A stretch of 64,000 nucleotides of DNA from Ignavibacteriaceae bacterium (GTDB lineage: Bacteria; Bacteroidota; Ignavibacteria; Ignavibacteriales; Ignavibacteriaceae): positions 38,973 through 102,972 of the forward strand of contig JABWCL010000016.1 of NCBI GenBank assembly GCA_013360295.1, given 5' to 3'. Position 1 is the stretch's first letter; every line of letters starts with the position of its first letter. The position numbers and the translations under genes are program-made. Shown here in pieces: positions 9,306 to 18,565 of the stretch. The notes under the pieces are model-generated. The model saw only the letters and a list, made by a program, of their open reading frames with translations. It was not told the origin of the DNA and searched no databases.

Positions 9306-9787
9306 ACATTATCTTAATAGCAGCCATCGCGAAAAATGAAGTTATCGGGAAAGCAACCGGGGAAATGCCCTGGCACGTAACGGAAGAATTTAAACATTTT
9401 AAGGAAACAACTACCGGGTATCCGGTACTTATGGGAAGAAAAACATTTCAAACTCTTGGAAAACCGCTTAAGAACCGTACCAACATTATCATTTCCACGA
9501 ATGATATCTCTATCCAGGGTAATCCGGAGGTATTTGTTTATAAAGACATCTTGAGCGCGCTTGAGTTCTGTGAAAGACAGGGCTATGAAAAAGTATTTAT
9601 TATCGGGGGAGGGACTATTTATGCCCAAACCATAAGTATTGCTGATGAAATGATACTGTCCTACATGAATTTTGAGGCTGAAGGCGAAGTGAAATTTCCT
9701 GAATTCAACAGAAGAGAGTGGGATGTCTGGAAGGTGGACGAGAGGGAATTATTTACTATCTTTTATTACAGAAAGAAAAGTTTATAA
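9302..9787 (+). CDS. folA: Dihydrofolate reductase
   Basis: A 161-residue DHFR that reduces dihydrofolate to tetrahydrofolate with NADPH, restoring the cofactor consumed by the ThyA encoded upstream. It contains the N-terminal IAAIAKNEVIGKATGEMPW, with the active-site acid present as glutamate in VTEEFKHF rather than the aspartate of E. coli; PVLMGRKTFQTLG; the substrate-binding arginine in KNRTNIIIS; and the NADPH loop VFIIGGGTIYAQ. The length is usual. Translation is probably coupled to the histidine kinase through the ATGA overlap, and mutL begins 2 bases after the stop, so kinase, folA and mutL appear to form one transcript. Confidence 0.97.
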   Translation: MNIILIAAIAKNEVIGKATGEMPWHVTEEFKHFKETTTGYPVLMGRKTFQTLGKPLKNRTNIIISTNDISIQGNPEVFVYKDILSALEFCERQGYEKVFIIGGGTIYAQTISIADEMILSYMNFEAEGEVKFPEFNRREWDVWKVDERELFTIFYYRKKSL

Positions 9788-9789
9788 AA

Positions 9790-11658
9790 ATGTCTGTTAT
9801 AAGGATTTTACCCGAACATCTAGCAAATAAGATAGCCGCCGGAGAAGTTATTCAGCGGCCCGAATCTGTCGTAAAGGAATTGATGGAGAATTCCGTTGAT
9901 GCTTCCGCGAAGGCCGTTGAACTGCATATTAAACACGCAGGAAAAAGCCTTATTCAGGTGATAGATGACGGTATCGGGATGTCTGAAGAAGATGTTAAAA
10001 TGAGCATACAGAAGCATGCTACAAGCAAAATCAGTACTCTTGAGGATCTTGAAAGAATTACTACTCTCGGATTCCGGGGTGAAGCACTGAGCAGTATTAT
10101 GTCCGTTGCCCAGATCGAAATAAAGACGGAAAGGCGGGAGGATGAAATTGGAACCCTCCTCAGGATCGAAGACAGTGAAAGGATAATCCTTAATAAGGGT
10201 TCTTTCTCTAAGGGTACTTCCATAGCGGTTAAAAATCTCTTCTATAATACGCCTGCAAGAAGAAACTTCCTAAAGACCGATAACACTGAATTGAAACACG
10301 TCATTGATATTTATAATAAAATATCACTCGCTAATCCTGATCTGACATTCAGAATGTTCCTCGATGGTGACTTGCTACTTGATTATCCTGCGGGAACACT
10401 AAGTGATAGGATCGGTCAGATTTTCTTTCCTGATTTCCTTAACGGGATCATCCCTGTGGAGGAGATCACTGACTTTATGTCGATCAGAGGATATGTAGGT
10501 AAACCTTCTCTTATTAAGAAAACTAGGGGAGATCAGTACCTGTTCATTAATAAGAGATTTGTCAACAGCAGACAGATAAATCATGCAATTTTCAATGCTT
10601 ACGAGAATGTACTTGAGAAAGGTGATTATCCTTTTTTTGTATTATTTCTTGAACTTGATCCGGCAAAAATAGATGTAAATATACATCCTTCGAAACTCGA
10701 AGTCCGTTTCGATAATGAGAAGGATATTTACTCTTTTGTTGTTGCCGTAATTAAAAGAAGCCTCGGGAATTACGATCTCATATCAAATATCTCTTTCCGG
10801 AGTCCCACTGAATCAAGAGAATCTCTTAAGATCGATAAGATCGGGGAGAAAGCGGAATTCAGAGATTTTGGAGACAGGCCTAAAAGAACTTCTACAACCT
10901 TTACAGGAAAAACTCTGGGGGATGATGACATAGAACGGATTTTCGGTGGTTTGAATCTCTCGGTTGAAGAAGAAAGGCAGCCTGAGGCAGTTATCCTTCC
11001 TTTTGAGCAGAAGATGATGGAATCAATCGCGGAACCTGAAAAGAAAGAGCAGGATAAAAAGACCCCATTTTTTGGCGATGAGATATATTCACCTTTTATT
11101 GTGCAGCTTCAGAACAAGTATATTCTCACTCAGATACGATCCGGGTTGATGATTGTTGACCAGCATGCAGCCCACGAAAGGATATTGTACGAAGAAGCTC
11201 TTAAAAAGATGAAAACTGATCTGCCTTTTTCTCAGCCCTTGTTGTTCAGTAAGACGATACAGCTTGATCCGGGTACCTATAAACTTGTCCAGGAGTTATA
11301 TCCTCATCTTCAGCGGCTTGGATTTACGATAAAATTCTTCAGCAAGCATGCTATTGTAATTGACGGCATACCTGCTGACGTCAAGATGGGCGATGAGGAA
11401 AAAATTATTCTGGAGATCATTGAAGAATATCTGATAAATCAGAGAGAAAAGAATATACTTGAAGACCAGGATAACCTTGCAAAATCCTACTCATGCAAAA
11501 CGGCGATAAGGACTGGTGACAGGCTTTCTGAAGACGAGATGCATAACCTTATTGACAGATTATTCGCGACTTCAATGCCTTACGTCTGTCCTCACGGCAG
11601 GCCAATTGTCGCAAAACTGACCATAGATGAATTTGATAGAAGGTTCGGGAGAACCTGA
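9790..11658 (+). CDS. mutL: DNA mismatch repair protein MutL
   Basis: A 622-residue MutL, the ATP-driven coordinator of mismatch repair. The GHKL ATPase has Glu30 and Asn34 in KELMENSVDA, IDDGIGMSEED, and GFRGEALSSI, followed by YNTPARRNFLK. The C-terminal domain carries the latent endonuclease motif DQHAAHERILYE, starting at Asp457 and fitting DQHA(X)2E(X)4E, plus SCKTAIRTGD and CPHGRPIV. This is therefore the nicking type of MutL found in bacteria lacking MutH. The start ATG at 9790 gives the family-typical VIRILPEHLANKIAAGEV; an upstream in-frame extension lies wholly inside folA and is not conserved-looking. A residue-330-450 linker is variable, as in the family. Confidence 0.97.
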   Translation: MSVIRILPEHLANKIAAGEVIQRPESVVKELMENSVDASAKAVELHIKHAGKSLIQVIDDGIGMSEEDVKMSIQKHATSKISTLEDLERITTLGFRGEALSSIMSVAQIEIKTERREDEIGTLLRIEDSERIILNKGSFSKGTSIAVKNLFYNTPARRNFLKTDNTELKHVIDIYNKISLANPDLTFRMFLDGDLLLDYPAGTLSDRIGQIFFPDFLNGIIPVEEITDFMSIRGYVGKPSLIKKTRGDQYLFINKRFVNSRQINHAIFNAYENVLEKGDYPFFVLFLELDPAKIDVNIHPSKLEVRFDNEKDIYSFVVAVIKRSLGNYDLISNISFRSPTESRESLKIDKIGEKAEFRDFGDRPKRTSTTFTGKTLGDDDIERIFGGLNLSVEEERQPEAVILPFEQKMMESIAEPEKKEQDKKTPFFGDEIYSPFIVQLQNKYILTQIRSGLMIVDQHAAHERILYEEALKKMKTDLPFSQPLLFSKTIQLDPGTYKLVQELYPHLQRLGFTIKFFSKHAIVIDGIPADVKMGDEEKIILEIIEEYLINQREKNILEDQDNLAKSYSCKTAIRTGDRLSEDEMHNLIDRLFATSMPYVCPHGRPIVAKLTIDEFDRRFGRT

Positions 11659-11704
11659 TTATTGATTAAGCTTAACCGCAAAACTTAATGGAAGGAATCA
11701 CTTA

Positions 11705-13360
11705 ATGGATAAAACGAGATATGAAAAACTTAAAGCCGAGTACAAGGCCAAAGTTCAGAAATCAGGAGATCTTGGACTGAAGTATACTACGGTAAGCGGA
11801 GAACCAATAGATATTCTTTATTCACCGGATAACCTGGATAAAACTGATTTTGTAAAAGACATCAATTTCCCCGGTGAGTATCCTTTTACCAGGGGAATTC
11901 ATCCAACAGGGTACAGGGGGAAGATTTGGACTATGCGCCAATTTGCCGGTTTTGGAACCCCTGAGGATACGAATAAGCGGTTCAAATACCTTCTCGAACA
12001 TGGACAGACAGGCTTATCTGTCGCGTTTGATCTTCCGACTCTTATGGGCTGGGATGCCGATGCGGAACTGGCAAACGGAGAGGTAGGAATATGCGGTGTC
12101 GCAATTTCATCACTGCAGGATATGGAGATCCTCTTTGACGGAATTCCCCTTGATAAAGTGTCTACATCCATGACGATCAATTCTCCCGCCGCTATGATTT
12201 TTGCTTACTATCTTGCCGTAGCTCAGAAGCAGAATATTGATTTTAAGTTGCTCAGAGGTACACTGCAGAATGACATACTCAAAGAATATATAGCTCAGAA
12301 AGAATATATATATCCTCCTCACCCTTCCATGAGAATAATTGTGGATATGATTGAGTATTGTAAGAATGAAGTTCCCCAGTGGAATCCGGTATCGGTAAGC
12401 GGTTATCATATCAGAGAGGCAGGATCTACTTCGGTACAGGAACTCGCCTATACACTAGCGGACGGATTTGCGTATATTGAAGCCTGTATGGAAAGAGGAA
12501 TGGATGTTGATGAATTTGCCCCAAGAATATCCTATTTCTTCAATTCGCATCTCGATTTTTTTGAAGAGATTGCCAAATTCAGGGCTGCAAGGCGTATATA
12601 CGCCCGCAGAATGAAAGAAAAATATGGCGCCAAGAATCCCCGTTCCTGGTGGTTAAGATTCCATACTCAGACAGCGGGGTGCACTCTCACTGCACAACAG
12701 CCGGAGAATAATATTGTCAGGACTGCTATTCAAGCCCTGGCGGCTGTACTTGGAGGAACACAATCACTGCACACAAATTCAATGGATGAAACGCTCGCTC
12801 TCCCAAGCGAAAAAGCAGTGAAGATTGCTCTGAGAACCCAACAGATAATTGCCTACGAGACGGGCGTAATCAATACGGTAGATCCGCTTGGAGGCAGTTA
12901 CTTTGTTGAATCTTTGACGACTAAAATGGAAGAAGAGGCTGAAAAAATCTTCAGTGAGATAGATGCGCTCGGCGGTGTTATTAACGCCATTGAAGCAGGT
13001 TACTTTCAGAAACAGATTGCGGACTCTGCATACAGATACCAGAAAGAAGTTGAAGCAAAAGATAAATATATTGTCGGAGTCAATGAGTTTGTTGAGAAGG
13101 GCGAAAAAGTTGAAATTCCGATCTTGTACATCCCGCCGGAAGTGGAGATTAAACAGAAGGAAAGACTCGCGGAACTAAAAAATAACAGGAGCTCCGCACA
13201 GGTTGAAGAATGCCTGGCAGAATTGAAGCAGGCTGCGATCGATAACAGAAACCTGATGCCGCCGCTCATAAACGCCGCCCGTTCTTATGTCACACTCGGA
13301 GAAATGGTCGGAGAACTCAGAGAAGTATTTGGCACATACGAGGAAAGTGTAGTTTTCTGA
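11705..13360 (+). CDS. Methylmalonyl-CoA mutase, catalytic chain without B12 domain
   Basis: The 551-residue product covers only the substrate-binding TIM-barrel part of methylmalonyl-CoA mutase, which interconverts (R)-methylmalonyl-CoA and succinyl-CoA. It has the N-terminal [19 protein letters not shown] segment (here [16 protein letters not shown]), [27 protein letters not shown], and the active-site strand [19 protein letters not shown]. The roughly 130-residue cobalamin-binding domain is absent, so a separate small subunit must exist elsewhere, as in archaeal-type and many Bacteroidetes-group enzymes; an isobutyryl-CoA-type mutase is possible but less likely. The propionyl-CoA carboxylase beta chain at 41 kb supports the propionate/methylmalonyl pathway. 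A clear AGGA ribosome site precedes the ATG. Confidence 0.93.
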   Translation: MDKTRYEKLKAEYKAKVQKSGDLGLKYTTVSGEPIDILYSPDNLDKTDFVKDINFPGEYPFTRGIHPTGYRGKIWTMRQFAGFGTPEDTNKRFKYLLEHGQTGLSVAFDLPTLMGWDADAELANGEVGICGVAISSLQDMEILFDGIPLDKVSTSMTINSPAAMIFAYYLAVAQKQNIDFKLLRGTLQNDILKEYIAQKEYIYPPHPSMRIIVDMIEYCKNEVPQWNPVSVSGYHIREAGSTSVQELAYTLADGFAYIEACMERGMDVDEFAPRISYFFNSHLDFFEEIAKFRAARRIYARRMKEKYGAKNPRSWWLRFHTQTAGCTLTAQQPENNIVRTAIQALAAVLGGTQSLHTNSMDETLALPSEKAVKIALRTQQIIAYETGVINTVDPLGGSYFVESLTTKMEEEAEKIFSEIDALGGVINAIEAGYFQKQIADSAYRYQKEVEAKDKYIVGVNEFVEKGEKVEIPILYIPPEVEIKQKERLAELKNNRSSAQVEECLAELKQAAIDNRNLMPPLINAARSYVTLGEMVGELREVFGTYEESVVF

Positions 13361-14223
13361 TGCGTCCCTATTTTGAAATTCTTAGGGTAAAGCAATGGAT
13401 AAAAAACTTTTTTGTCCTTGTTCCCCTTGTTTATTCAAAACACTTGTTTGATGAAGCATACCTGACTGAAGGAGTACTGGCTTTCGTTGCTTTTTCTTTC
13501 GTGTCAAGTGTAGTGTATATAATCAATGATATCTTCGATGCTGATTCTGACCGGAACCACCCTGTAAAAAAGTTGAGGCCGGTTGCAGCGGGTAAGATAA
13601 GTAAAAATAACGCCTGGATATATGCTTTTTTCGTTCTTGTACCGGTTTTTATTTCCGCGGCATTGCTTAATACTGAATTCAGATTAATCCTGGCGGCCTA
13701 TTTGGTAATTAATTTCCTTTATAGCGTTAAACTAAAGCATGTTGTTCTGATAGACCTTTTTATCATTGCTGCCGGCTTTATGCTCCGCGTGATCGGGGGA
13801 GGGTTGGCCATTAATGTTGAAATTTCAAGCTGGCTGATTCTGACTACGATGTTCGTTTCTCTTTTCCTGGCGGTGATGAAGAGAAGGTCAGAACTTGACA
13901 ACCACGGTACGAAGGTAGGGACCAGAAGAGTGCTTGAGAGTTACAGTTATAGTTATATTGACCAGATTTCAAGCGTCGCTGCTGGTAGTGTAATCGTTTG
14001 TTATGCCCTCTATACCACATCAGAGCGAACAATATCGGTGTTTAACACTGAATATTTAGTTTATACGACCCCATTTGTAGTTTTTGGCATCTTCCGTTTT
14101 ATGTTCCTGGTGCATATCAACCAGAAGGGAGAGAATACATCAGAGGTAATTGGAAAAGATATTCCTAGCCTTATGAATATTCTTTTCTATATTCTGACTG
14201 TTTTGTTAATAATTTACCTTTGA
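13360..14223 (+). CDS. UbiA-family transferase, decaprenyl-phosphate phosphoribosyltransferase-like
   Basis: A 287-residue integral membrane protein of the UbiA superfamily with about eight or nine hydrophobic helices. The first Asp-rich motif is N56-D57-x2-D60-x3-D64 in NDIFDADSDRNHP, followed by VKKLRP; together with the opening RVKQWIKNFFVLVPL this matches decaprenyl-phosphate 5-phosphoribose synthases (Rv3806c type), which attach phosphoribose from PRPP to a polyprenyl phosphate. Outside actinobacteria such proteins have an unclear role, possibly making lipid-linked pentoses for envelope glycans; a quinone-type prenyltransferase is less likely. Its ATG shares a base with the stop of the mutase gene (TGATG), so it is translated with a metabolic enzyme to which it has no obvious link. 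Confidence 0.8.
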   Translation: MRPYFEILRVKQWIKNFFVLVPLVYSKHLFDEAYLTEGVLAFVAFSFVSSVVYIINDIFDADSDRNHPVKKLRPVAAGKISKNNAWIYAFFVLVPVFISAALLNTEFRLILAAYLVINFLYSVKLKHVVLIDLFIIAAGFMLRVIGGGLAINVEISSWLILTTMFVSLFLAVMKRRSELDNHGTKVGTRRVLESYSYSYIDQISSVAAGSVIVCYALYTTSERTISVFNTEYLVYTTPFVVFGIFRFMFLVHINQKGENTSEVIGKDIPSLMNILFYILTVLLIIYL

Positions 14224-14244
14224 AGATAGAGTAATAATTAAACG

Positions 14245-15492
14245 ATGCTGACCGAGATTATTATATTACTTCTTTTACTGGTTCTGTCCGCTGTATTATC
14301 TTCCGCGGAGATAGCTTACATATATACGAACAGAATAAAGAAGGAAATTGAATCAAGAAAAAGCGAAGGTGATAAAAAAGGCGAGTTTGATCTAAACGGC
14401 CATACACAGGATTTCATTTATACCGTTACTATCAGCAGTGTTAGCCTCCAATTACTGGTTGTTGCTTATATAGCGTATTCAATAATCCAGGATTTCAGCC
14501 TGCCATTGACTGTTTGGACGGTACTTGCAATATCTTTTTTCGTCTTCTTATGGGAGATATTCCCGAAGTTCATGGCGACAGAGTACCCGGAAAAGGTATA
14601 CAGAATAAGTTCAGGTTTTGTTAAAGTTTTATCTTTCATTTTATCCCCGCTGATTGGTATCACACGGCAACTCGTGTTTTACTTCATTAAGAATAATGAA
14701 ATTTCTTTTAGCCGTCACTCAATGATCTTTGATAAGGAAGATATCCAGACTCTCGTCGAAGAGAGTGAAGAAGCGGGAAAGGTCGAAAAATCGGAGGGAT
14801 ACTACATCCGGAAAGTTCTCGATCTTACTGATCAGAATGTCTATGAGGCAATGCGACCGCGGACTGAGATCGTGGGTGTGGAAATAAAAAGTAATATTGA
14901 CACGGTGATTGAGGAGTTTATCCATTCCGGTTTTTCTAAATTGCCGGTTTATGAGGACAATCTGGATAATATTAAAGGTGTTATTTACAGTTACGATCTT
15001 TTTAAGAAACCAGACGAGATGAAGGATATTATCAGGGAAATTATCTTCGTTCCAGAGACAAAGAAGAGTATCGATATGCTGAATGATTTTCTCTCTAAGG
15101 GATTATCAATTGCAATAGTTGTTGATGAATTCGGCGGTACTTCAGGAATGGTAACGATGGAAGATATCATTGAAGAGCTTTTGGGTGAGATAAAGGATGA
15201 GTATGATACTGAGGATAATATTCTGATTAAGAGCAGAGACGATTCGTATGTCGCTAGCGGAAAAGTTGAGATCGATTTCATAAACGAAAAATACAACGTT
15301 GAATTCCCGGAAGGTGAATATGAGACTATCGCCGGTTTTATTACCACCAAACTTGGCAGAATCCCTAAGACCGGTGAGATAATAAAGATAGATAATTTCA
15401 CGTTTAATATATTGAGATCAGGTGCTACAAAAGTTGAAATGGTAAAATTCACGATAGAGGAGAACGGAGGTTCACACAAAACCAGGGAGTAA
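14245..15492 (+). CDS. CorC/HlyC family protein (CNNM + CBS pair)
   Basis: A 415-residue membrane protein with the CNNM (DUF21) transmembrane domain at residues 1-150, two CBS domains from about 195 to 320 (RPRTEIVGVEIKSNI; IVVDEFGGTSGMVTMED), and the C-terminal CorC_HlyC domain (about 335-405). Members are implicated in magnesium and cobalt homeostasis, and a Bacteroidetes paralogue (GldE) belongs to gliding machinery, so the precise role is open. The CBS pair probably binds adenine nucleotides. It lies 21 bp after the UbiA-type gene. Its last codons overlap the upstream part of the DCC-family frame, pointing to translational coupling. Confidence 0.9.
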   Translation: MLTEIIILLLLLVLSAVLSSAEIAYIYTNRIKKEIESRKSEGDKKGEFDLNGHTQDFIYTVTISSVSLQLLVVAYIAYSIIQDFSLPLTVWTVLAISFFVFLWEIFPKFMATEYPEKVYRISSGFVKVLSFILSPLIGITRQLVFYFIKNNEISFSRHSMIFDKEDIQTLVEESEEAGKVEKSEGYYIRKVLDLTDQNVYEAMRPRTEIVGVEIKSNIDTVIEEFIHSGFSKLPVYEDNLDNIKGVIYSYDLFKKPDEMKDIIREIIFVPETKKSIDMLNDFLSKGLSIAIVVDEFGGTSGMVTMEDIIEELLGEIKDEYDTEDNILIKSRDDSYVASGKVEIDFINEKYNVEFPEGEYETIAGFITTKLGRIPKTGEIIKIDNFTFNILRSGATKVEMVKFTIEENGGSHKTRE

Positions 15493-15496
15493 AAAA

Positions 15497-15883
15497 ATCG
15501 TCTTTTATGACGGAGTATGCAGGTTTTGCAATTTTTGGGTTAACAGGATTATTAAAGCAGATCCGGAGGGTAAGTTCAGTTTTACACCAATTCAATCAGA
15601 ATACGCGAAATCTTTCTTTTCGGAAACCTGCGAGAATCCTGAGACCATTGACGCTATATATTATTTTAACGGAAAAGAAATGCTTCATTCTGCGACAGCA
15701 GTAATTGAAATTCTTAAGGAACTGAGAAAATACAGATTATGCCTGGGCATCCTCAGATTCATTCCCTCCGACATAATCAACTATGGATATCGGTTCATAG
15801 CGAAAACACGCTACTCCTTATTTGGTCGCCTAAAACATTGCCCCATACCACAGGAGAATATTAAGTCTCGTTTTCTCATCTGA
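15497..15883 (+). CDS. DCC-family (DUF393) thiol-oxidoreductase-like protein, no ordinary start codon
   Basis: Translation of this frame gives IVFYDGVCRFCNFWV, the hallmark DxxCxxC of the DCC family (here DGVCRFC), followed by a full-length DCC-like domain to the TGA at 15881. The family is thioredoxin-like but its reaction is not well established. The frame is open only from 15458 (after a TAG) and contains no ATG, GTG or TTG before the catalytic motif. The most plausible start is ATC at 15497, six to eight bases after an AGGGAG ribosome site (15484-15489) and just after the CorC stop. A GTT at 15470 or ACG at 15464 are weaker choices. An indel in the A7 run (15491-15497) or an assembly error cannot be excluded. 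An ATG at 15507 is in the wrong frame. Confidence 0.75.
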   Translation: MVFYDGVCRFCNFWVNRIIKADPEGKFSFTPIQSEYAKSFFSETCENPETIDAIYYFNGKEMLHSATAVIEILKELRKYRLCLGILRFIPSDIINYGYRFIAKTRYSLFGRLKHCPIPQENIKSRFLI

Positions 15884-15887
15884 GTTC

Positions 15888-17414
15888 TCACTTTTCATCA
15901 TCCGTGAAATCATCCGCATCGAAATCATCCTGCTCACTCTTACCGGAGAACATTGAACTTATAAGATCTCTGAACTGAAATCTGCTTTCAATTTTACTTT
16001 TACTTAGCATTGAACACTCCGCGAGCCCATGAAGAACAAATTCCATATAAAGGTTTTTTTCATCATCTGAGAGCTCAGGATAGTATTTCTTTATAATATC
16101 ATCCAGCCGGGGTATATTGCGCAGAGTTTCAGCGTAAACCATATTAGTGGAGGTATTTAAGAAATCGGTGTAATTACCTTTACCGTACCACTCCATAATA
16201 TCAGAATAGACCGACTTTTCCTTTCCCTTTTTGGTGTTCTGAGGGGTCGGGAACATTTGCAGGAATGTAGAGCGTATTGCTTTACCAATTAGGTTGAATG
16301 CAACTTTAGAGGGACCCTCCTGCTCTCCCTCATATACAAGTTCAATCTTGCCTGTAATGGCAGGGATAACTCCATAGAGATCTGAAATTCTGGCAGAGGT
16401 TTTATCTTCGCCGGTTTTAAGAATTCTCCGGTGAGCGGTACTGAAAAGATTTTCAAAAGCAGTGATTGTTAATCTGGCTGATACACCGCTTTTCGAATCG
16501 ACCAACTCGCTTGCCCGGGCCTCGAACGCGATTTGTTCAATCAGATCTTCGATAAGCCCTGATACTCTGATCTTTTCTTTAATGTCTTCAGGTATAACAG
16601 CTTCCTGTCTGGTTATTTTTTTTGATACTTCAATTGACCTGGGATAGTGAGTTAAAATCTGGCTCTCGATCCTGTCTTTTAACGGTGTAACAATAGAACC
16701 CCTGTTAGTATAATCTTCGGGATTGGCAGTGAAAACAAAAGCGATATCCAGCGGTAACCTCATTTTAAAACCGCGGATCTGAATATCCTCTTCCTGGAGA
16801 ATATTAAATAATGATACCTGTATCCTTGCCTGAAGGTCCGGGATCTCGTTAAGAACAAAGATGGAGCGGTGTGAACGGGGGATCAGTCCGAAATGAATCG
16901 CTCTTTCATCAGAATAATTTAGCTTATTCGATGCTGCTTTTATCGGGTCAAGATCACCTATCAAGTCAGCAACAGTAACATCGGGGGTGGCAAGTTTTTC
17001 TGTATACCGGTTACTCCGGTGAAGCCACTCTATCTCCGTATTATTCCCGTCTCTGCTTATTTTATCCTTCGCGAATCCGGAGATCGGGTCAAATGGATCA
17101 TCGTTGATTTCAGTCCCTTTAACAATTGGAATAAATTCATCGAGTAAATTAGTAAGCTGCCGGGCAATCCTGGTTTTTGCCTGTCCGCGCAATCCCAGAA
17201 GTAGAATATTGTGGCGGGAAAGAATTGCCTTCTCAAGATCAGGTATCACAGTTTCATCATAGCCGAATATTCCCGGGAAGGGGTTTTGTCCGTTATTTAA
17301 TGCTTTGATCAGATTTTCTCTAAGCTCCGTCTTAACTGACCTTTGTTTGTAACCAGCATCTATTAATTCACCCAAAGTTTTAATCTTTGGTATATTATTA
17401 AGGTAGTTTTTCAT
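15888..17414 (-). CDS. MoxR/ChlI-type AAA+ ATPase
   Basis: A 508-residue AAA+ protein of the MoxR/magnesium-chelatase-I group. Walker A is LLGLRGQAKTR, Walker B is SIFVLNEIPDL (asparagine-glutamate, usual for this subgroup), with FVFTANPEDYTNRG as sensor I and TPLKDRIESQI as the arginine-finger area. MoxR proteins act as chaperones that insert cofactors or assemble partner complexes together with a VWA protein, and such a partner is encoded immediately upstream in the same operon. The start is chosen at the ATG preceded by AGGTGA; a GTG three codons earlier overlaps the VWA stop (GTGA) and is almost equally possible. It does not carry the CHAT or LAVA domains of RavA. The C-terminal tail is acidic. 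Confidence 0.9.
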   Translation of the reverse strand: MKNYLNNIPKIKTLGELIDAGYKQRSVKTELRENLIKALNNGQNPFPGIFGYDETVIPDLEKAILSRHNILLLGLRGQAKTRIARQLTNLLDEFIPIVKGTEINDDPFDPISGFAKDKISRDGNNTEIEWLHRSNRYTEKLATPDVTVADLIGDLDPIKAASNKLNYSDERAIHFGLIPRSHRSIFVLNEIPDLQARIQVSLFNILQEEDIQIRGFKMRLPLDIAFVFTANPEDYTNRGSIVTPLKDRIESQILTHYPRSIEVSKKITRQEAVIPEDIKEKIRVSGLIEDLIEQIAFEARASELVDSKSGVSARLTITAFENLFSTAHRRILKTGEDKTSARISDLYGVIPAITGKIELVYEGEQEGPSKVAFNLIGKAIRSTFLQMFPTPQNTKKGKEKSVYSDIMEWYGKGNYTDFLNTSTNMVYAETLRNIPRLDDIIKKYYPELSDDEKNLYMEFVLHGLAECSMLSKSKIESRFQFRDLISSMFSGKSEQDDFDADDFTDDEK

Positions 17415-17419
17415 CGTAA

Positions 17420-18517
17420 TCACCTGATTCTTCTTTTTTTATTCTTTATGTAATCTTCAAAAATGAATTGTCCTAATCCGTTCAGTGTGCTGTAAAATGC
17501 CTTGCCATTATTTACAGCGGTAAATTCCCTTACGAATCGCTGCAGATACGGGTCCTTCGCGATCATAAATGTAGTAATTGTTATACCTCTCTTCCGGCAT
17601 ACGGCTGCCTGATCAAGAGTTTTGTTGATTATTTTTCTGTCAAGACCGAAACTGTTTTTATAGTATTTTATACCTTCTTTAATGCAGGTTGGTTTACCGT
17701 CAGTGATCATAAATATCTGCCGGTTTTTTGTTTTCCTTCTCCGTAGCAGATCCATGGCGAGTTCAAGACCGGCAACAGTATTTGTATGGTAAGGCCCGAC
17801 TGAGAGGTAGGGGAGGTCTTTAATCTCAATCGGCCATGCATCATCACCAAACACGATTATGTCTAATTTATCTTTTGGAAATTTCATGTGGATAAGTTCG
17901 GTAAGTGCAAGCGCGACTTTTTTCGCGGGAGTTATCCTGTCCTCCCCGTAAAGAATCATTGAATGAGAAATATCGATCATTAGCACTGTTGATGTAATGG
18001 ATCTGTGGTCTTTCTCCCTGATTGTGAGATCATTTTCAGTAAGATGAAAATCATCCAATCCATGATTTATCTGGGAATTCCTTATAGAGTAGGTAAAGTC
18101 AATTTGTTCGGGAGAGTCCCCAAACCGGAAATCCCGTATATCTGATGTAATCTCGTCACCGTTTCCAGATATAAAAGATGAATGGTCACCGCGCGAGGTT
18201 TTCCTCAGTTTGCCAAAAATCTCTTCAAGAGATTCTTTTCGCAGATGCAATTCTGTTTTGGAAGTAATATTAAGGTTTCCCGAGACTGGATCTTCGGTGA
18301 GGAAATTTCTTTTTTTGAGGTCCTCGATAAAGTTACCGATTCCGTATTCAGTTGAAGTGAGCTGATATTTCCGGTCAATTTCGTTCAGCCAGTTGAGTGC
18401 TTCGGGAACATTACCGGAAGTGATCAGCAGTAACTGAGTAAAGAGGCTCATTAGCTGATCAAATCCACGGTCCTTAGCAGCCTTTTTTACATATTTGCTT
18501 ATTCTTAATCCGATCAT
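17420..18517 (-). CDS. VWA-domain protein, partner of the MoxR-type ATPase
   Basis: A 365-residue soluble protein with a von Willebrand factor A domain over about residues 165-350. The metal-ion-dependent adhesion site is intact: DISHS in VLMIDISHSMIL, the threonine region HTNTVAGLELAMD, and the aspartate in MITDGKPT. The N-terminal 160 residues are predicted mainly helical and unassigned. MIDAS proteins of this class dock to MoxR ATPases and deliver the substrate complex, as in BchD/BchI or CoxE/CoxD. The gene overlaps or abuts the ATPase gene, supporting a two-component chaperone; the client is unknown and no cofactor-enzyme gene lies next to the pair. An AT-rich 7-bp inverted repeat lies directly upstream of the start. 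Confidence 0.88.
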   Translation of the reverse strand: MIGLRISKYVKKAAKDRGFDQLMSLFTQLLLITSGNVPEALNWLNEIDRKYQLTSTEYGIGNFIEDLKKRNFLTEDPVSGNLNITSKTELHLRKESLEEIFGKLRKTSRGDHSSFISGNGDEITSDIRDFRFGDSPEQIDFTYSIRNSQINHGLDDFHLTENDLTIREKDHRSITSTVLMIDISHSMILYGEDRITPAKKVALALTELIHMKFPKDKLDIIVFGDDAWPIEIKDLPYLSVGPYHTNTVAGLELAMDLLRRRKTKNRQIFMITDGKPTCIKEGIKYYKNSFGLDRKIINKTLDQAAVCRKRGITITTFMIAKDPYLQRFVREFTAVNNGKAFYSTLNGLGQFIFEDYIKNKKRRIR

Positions 18518-18523
18518 ACCCTG

Positions 18524-18542
18524 ATAACAAATCTGTTGTTAT
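18524..18542 (-). repeat. Perfect inverted repeat upstream of the VWA gene
   Basis: ATAACAA, five bases, TTGTTAT: a perfect 7-bp inverted repeat ending 6 bases before the VWA start codon. It may be an operator or a weak hairpin near the CAGGGT ribosome site. It is AT-rich, so chance is a real alternative. Confidence 0.35.
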
Positions 18543-18565
18543 AAAGGTTCACCGAAAAGGAAGAG

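Noticed and set aside
15507..15704. ATG-started frame at the beginning of the DCC gene
   Set aside because: It is out of frame with the DxxCxxC protein and has no recognisable features; it only looks attractive because the true frame lacks an ATG.
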